Shown here one piece after another: positions 21,501 through 22,496 of a stretch of 22,496 nt of DNA (position 1 is the stretch's first letter; each line of letters starts with the position of its first letter). The stretch is from a virus. The notes beneath the pieces are model-generated. The model ran no database searches, was not told the DNA's origin, and saw only the letters and a program-made list of their open reading frames with translations. Both the position numbers and the translations under genes were made by a program. Where the stretch lies: positions 1 to 22,496 of IMG/VR virus record IMGVR_UViG_3300024267_000030. One strand, given 5' to 3'.

Positions 21501-22496
21501 ATCAGAAAGACCTAATGTTGGGAAGTTAGTTTCTGTATTAGTAAGTGCTTGCTCGGCAATTAAATCTCTGTTTCTAGCAATTAAGTATGCTGCGTCTAGA
21601 TATGTTCCAGAAGCATCATTTCCGATCACATCAACATAAAGATATGCTAAAGTATCGATTGCTGATCTTACATCATCACATGCAGGACTACCAGCAGTTG
21701 CTGTAATTACCGTGTCGTCAAAATATCTTTCTGACGATGTAAACTCTGGGACGTATATTGGACTGGATTGTGTTCTGTCACCAGTTCTCCAATTACACAT
21801 TGCAAAGATTGCTAGTTCGCGAGCATATTCAATCGCACGAACTGTTTGAATAATTTCATTTTCAATATAAGCAATTTTTGCGCCAACTACATATCTATCT
21901 GCTGCTTCAATAATATTATGATTTGATCCAAATTCTAAATCTCGTGTTAGAGCATTTAAGAAGTGGATAACATCTTGCTTACATTGAACGTCACCATTAC
22001 TTCCAGAATTTGTTGACGTTGGAGCACTGTATGCTGGATAAATTTTCTGTCCAGCTTCACATTCAATTAGCAAATCTGCTAGTCTTACAATATCATCATT
22101 TGCTAGAGTTAATGGTTGGTCAGTTGTTACTACAGCAACACCAGTATTTGAAGTGTCGTATACAAAATTAGTAACGTTAGCTACAGCACCAGTAGATGAA
22201 GTTACAGTACCGCCACTAACCCAAGTATTTACATGATCTAATGTTCCGAGATATATGCTGAAAGAACTACCACCAACAGATAGAGAATTTGATTCAGATC
22301 TTACAAACGTGTGAACAGACTGTGGTAGATGTTTTACTGCATTGGATGCTGAACCAGAAAAACTATGTATTGATTGTGGTTCATGTTTGATAGCATTTGC
22401 TGATGCACTTATAAAAGTATGAGCAGAAGTGTCGGAAGAAGTTCCAACGTTGATTGTAAACGTTCCATCTTGGTGGTCAATGCCATTGGCAAGCAC
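15552..22496 (-). CDS. Giant fibre-like virion structural protein, 5' end outside the window
   Basis: At least 2,315 codons are open to the right edge, so the true start is not in view. In order, the visible part has: short degenerate 18-residue repeats; two copies of an alpha-helical module with Cys-x-x-Asp-Ile/Val and RDL...G.N..I; beta-rich segments; SDSKIPTQKAVKDFITNNLG, a trimeric fibre-like segment; Gly-rich GSGYVTAPNIVISGG repeats; two GLDADxLD...GT repeats; and three VGIN...YTLxVxG motifs typical of phage fibre shafts. The end is MSAGPIEIASGNTVTIVNGG then AWSVV, a C-terminus common in cyanophage fibre proteins. Probably a trimeric tail- or baseplate-associated fibre. Whether it is the true adhesin cannot be told. 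Confidence 0.85.
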   Translation of the reverse strand: MLANGIDHQDGTFTINVGTSSDTSAHTFISASANAIKHEPQSIHSFSGSASNAVKHLPQSVHTFVRSESNSLSVGGSSFSIYLGTLDHVNTWVSGGTVTSSTGAVANVTNFVYDTSNTGVAVVTTDQPLTLANDDIVRLADLLIECEAGQKIYPAYSAPTSTNSGSNGDVQCKQDVIHFLNALTRDLEFGSNHNIIEAADRYVVGAKIAYIENEIIQTVRAIEYARELAIFAMCNWRTGDRTQSSPIYVPEFTSSERYFDDTVITATAGSPACDDVRSAIDTLAYLYVDVIGNDASGTYLDAAYLIARNRDLIAEQALTNTETNFPTLGLSDLHQRKCRRDINYILGGLVRDLVLGGNAGIVSNAETYFSGSVLVGVDASQLPSTRYAYTQVAELAKKAMRNWSDGTIIQSTPTTATYNASTGEVTVSISGSVGNPTTNDRIAFKQGALTFNCAFNSGGDHASPSPTDKNRGKSHAITNVSTGGGLTTITCNVGSSSYTGAHSFVSALTDGTILIFDPVVPSVNIPTFEDWDILPYSSNPLCANVSSTIDTEMQLLDDILGGVVLPGATTQTYGTLFNTAEIRTYPDSFIYDQNNNRMAVRADYDDYPIIEASPYTQNASVISFLGGGGAEVDGNKVKQPNSPFPGLNLDGSATFPNQGKSMVAAAFTIVSFGGTGYRVVNDGYTQLVSVFVIFCSDGVIAESGGYCSITNSATNFGQYALRAIGFRKDAYEFDIATVSNVSATPTGRTILTVAGLGREPLEHYIVKIDGYKNSNPDIEYFIDSIAAVTVDGSGGQLTIDDGTGQAMSLIDISNNQAVSNSVLTGKTIRLHRPSIVNSSSHTWEYAGSGTNYNALPENGGTKDESSEQVSQNYGRVYVSGTDELGDFKVGTFAKIENRTGNITFTGTVTISEVEFLKLKGGDVVVTGFDASNTLGGASASDSKIPTQKAVKDFITNNLGPYINKPYSTNAVPRALVELTDSGKISIDQIPALRPFSVYTVPDVAGRTSIEGALAGDIAIQQDTSTSFILNEDNDTLFLGFNPDPALSFTIGDVFTGSVSNGRLQSTEYREGVIYRINITNSGSGYVTAPNIVISGGNPSAGAIAAEADCTIANGEVVTVTITLFNGLLGGKGYTTQPTITFDAPPGGGIQAQGSALLESRLYGDIVNRIKIEDTDTIQDSTSPSTNTVNLTRTVNTSSFDIANWVSLSSEAVSVNTLVSSGPNELISTSLLGANAANSFTFLRGDQSYALTVQSLKGAENRYFASLYSQASVGTNSLIFTTNSNTLIGHEVVDNILGIPANTNITGVITTGGLTTVAIDNPVTDIIPAGTIIEFLRGESPITFESTYTQGQFVESIIIAAPGSGFSNGQFFDVPLFGGSGTGLAANITVVNNEVTSVVVTDGGVNFNADFSITVPPTEIGSGSGLVLDCKVSTINRQYANISLDIARVSDLTISADLYGTIGVSRYKKSQFNIGQGGNGSVELKTGPDSGLDADLLDGAQGAYYLNAGNLNAGTLLSDRLAGNYNIDISGQSQNTIRVISGTNNPVSSPAPNTFVTGIVSNTIFNSAAALNDGGSKTQIVTFRPGGQGFTVDGGVKQLAFTDNDNMYLRGSGSGVSTFGTWAKVWTSGNDGVGTGLDADRLDNKQGSWYQNALNINSGTISDNRLPTYKSASSFRDQIEIKSYSGDPRYRIYVSGQTLTDAKYSPGADAVNLYNSNDQATGVIEIDDRIINDDVGDNFNDYTILIGRLTTGNFVGAIKIGDANESVFFQDFSIEDGNNFVAATLESNSGNAQLKLGRSDGISSAPAVLFNSSTLTASYNSKIEASGGNATDGSGQLNIVVGDENSLSINSQTVWNAGNTAFNSSNIVSTAALTSAVARDTNGDFSAGTITAALTGAASLNVLKAGDTMTGPLTLTGANSDLSISGTSLFTGVVSMSDDLNVDSGTLFVDAGSNEVGINAGTNPLSTLDVRGDGGIFVRSITNAVGAKIRFCDVSSNQSQVGTLRYNHSDSQSPASEYGEGFTMEGTETELYFRVVGDVIASRKMGVGINREPDYTLEVNGNAMFQTGVTIDTDNDNSGAPLVFRGSSSYRNFRIGNQLVGNHLFTIQASTNNGGTTWNGTPAITVAGDSNRVGINTTATSGTDPESGTNRNYQLNIQGDVNFNGQLFQNNAEFVTSRWTEASNGNDIYRLSKVGINVADPTYTLQVSGTFKATGNSEIDGTFRIGTAATNRIDVSGSSMNIQSGTFSSGQISNGLKINGDKQYIDKYGIIKRNRSTITDNITITASDRCMSAGPIEIASGNTVTIVNGGAWSVV
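17505..17597 (-). repeat. Second GLDADxLD...GT repeat in the fibre-like protein
   Basis: It encodes GLDADRLDNKQGSWYQNALN followed by INSGTISDNRL, a diverged copy of the unit at 17935-18030. The motif is common in phage fibre shafts. Confidence 0.6.
17935..18030 (-). repeat. First GLDADxLD...GT repeat in the fibre-like protein
   Basis: It encodes GLDADLLDGAQGAYYLNAGN followed by LNAGTLLSDRLAG. See the diverged copy at 17505-17597. Confidence 0.6.
21267..21485 (-). repeat. Helical module, copy 2, in the fibre-like protein
   Basis: It encodes CRRDINYILGGLVRDLVLGG followed by NAGIVSNAETYFSG, and ends KKAMRNWSDG. It aligns with copy 1 at 21777-21983. Confidence 0.55.
21777..21983 (-). repeat. 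Helical module, copy 1, in the fibre-like protein
   Basis: It encodes CKQDVIHFLNALTRDLEFGS followed by NHNIIEAADRYVVG, and ends IFAMCNWRTGD. Copy 2 lies about 290 bases further along the gene. Confidence 0.55.
22287..22424 (-). repeat. Degenerate 18-residue tandem repeats in the fibre-like protein
   Basis: Two and a half copies of a unit are present: AHTFISASANAIKHEPQS, IHSFSGSASNAVKHLPQS, then VHTFVRSESNS. These may be the end of a longer array beyond the right edge. Confidence 0.65.

Noticed and set aside
22287-22424. CRISPR-like repeat array
   Set aside because: Repeats are in frame, diverged at DNA level and without spacers, and they encode protein repeats.
22494-22496. GTG at the extreme right as the start of the giant fibre-like gene
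   Set aside because: The frame is open at the window edge and the sequence begins in the middle of repeat-like protein. The true start is very likely outside.

Overview
The window is part of the structural and DNA-packaging region of a T4-like marine cyanophage (cyanomyovirus) that infects picocyanobacteria of the Synechococcus/Prochlorococcus group. Two things show this. The T4-type virion genes appear in T4 order (13-14-15-16-17-18-19-20-67-21), and a plastocyanin gene sits between genes 16 and 17. Every gene I accept lies on the minus strand, so transcription runs from the right edge to the left edge. Coding is nearly continuous, with many ATGA, TAATG and short overlaps. I see no tRNA, rRNA, CRISPR array or insertion sequence, and no gene-free stretch longer than 100 bases.

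Reading in the direction of transcription, the right third (22496-13749) holds adhesion genes: the 3' part of a giant fibre-like structural protein, then three tandem, diverged ~200-residue fibre-tip-like paralogues. Next come a tail-assembly-chaperone-like protein and a small acidic coiled-coil protein, ended by a textbook intrinsic terminator. Genes 13, 14, 15 and 16 (neck, sheath terminator, small terminase) follow as a tightly coupled block. Gene 14 carries a Gly-rich beta repeat insert of the kind also found in the fibre protein.

The stretch between genes 15 and 18 (10243-4744) corresponds to the hyperplastic region known from cyanomyoviruses. Besides gp16 and gp17 it holds a basic marine-phage protein, plastocyanin (petE), a staphylococcal-nuclease-like enzyme, two Cys-rich proteins, and a chain of very short overlapping genes. 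Several of these tiny genes encode single-membrane-span peptides of 25-73 residues, and five are too short for common gene-calling cut-offs. The left end holds tail sheath (18), tail tube (19), portal (20), a gp67-like prohead core protein, and the start of the prohead protease gene 21.

Ten sites matching NNTAAATA, the T4-type late promoter core, lie 21-38 bases upstream of start codons. Seven of them overlap or adjoin the stop codon of the preceding gene. They divide the block into late transcription units within which genes are translationally coupled. The most interesting part is the plastocyanin/micropeptide cluster, which could encode a small module acting on host photosynthetic membranes. 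That function is inference.
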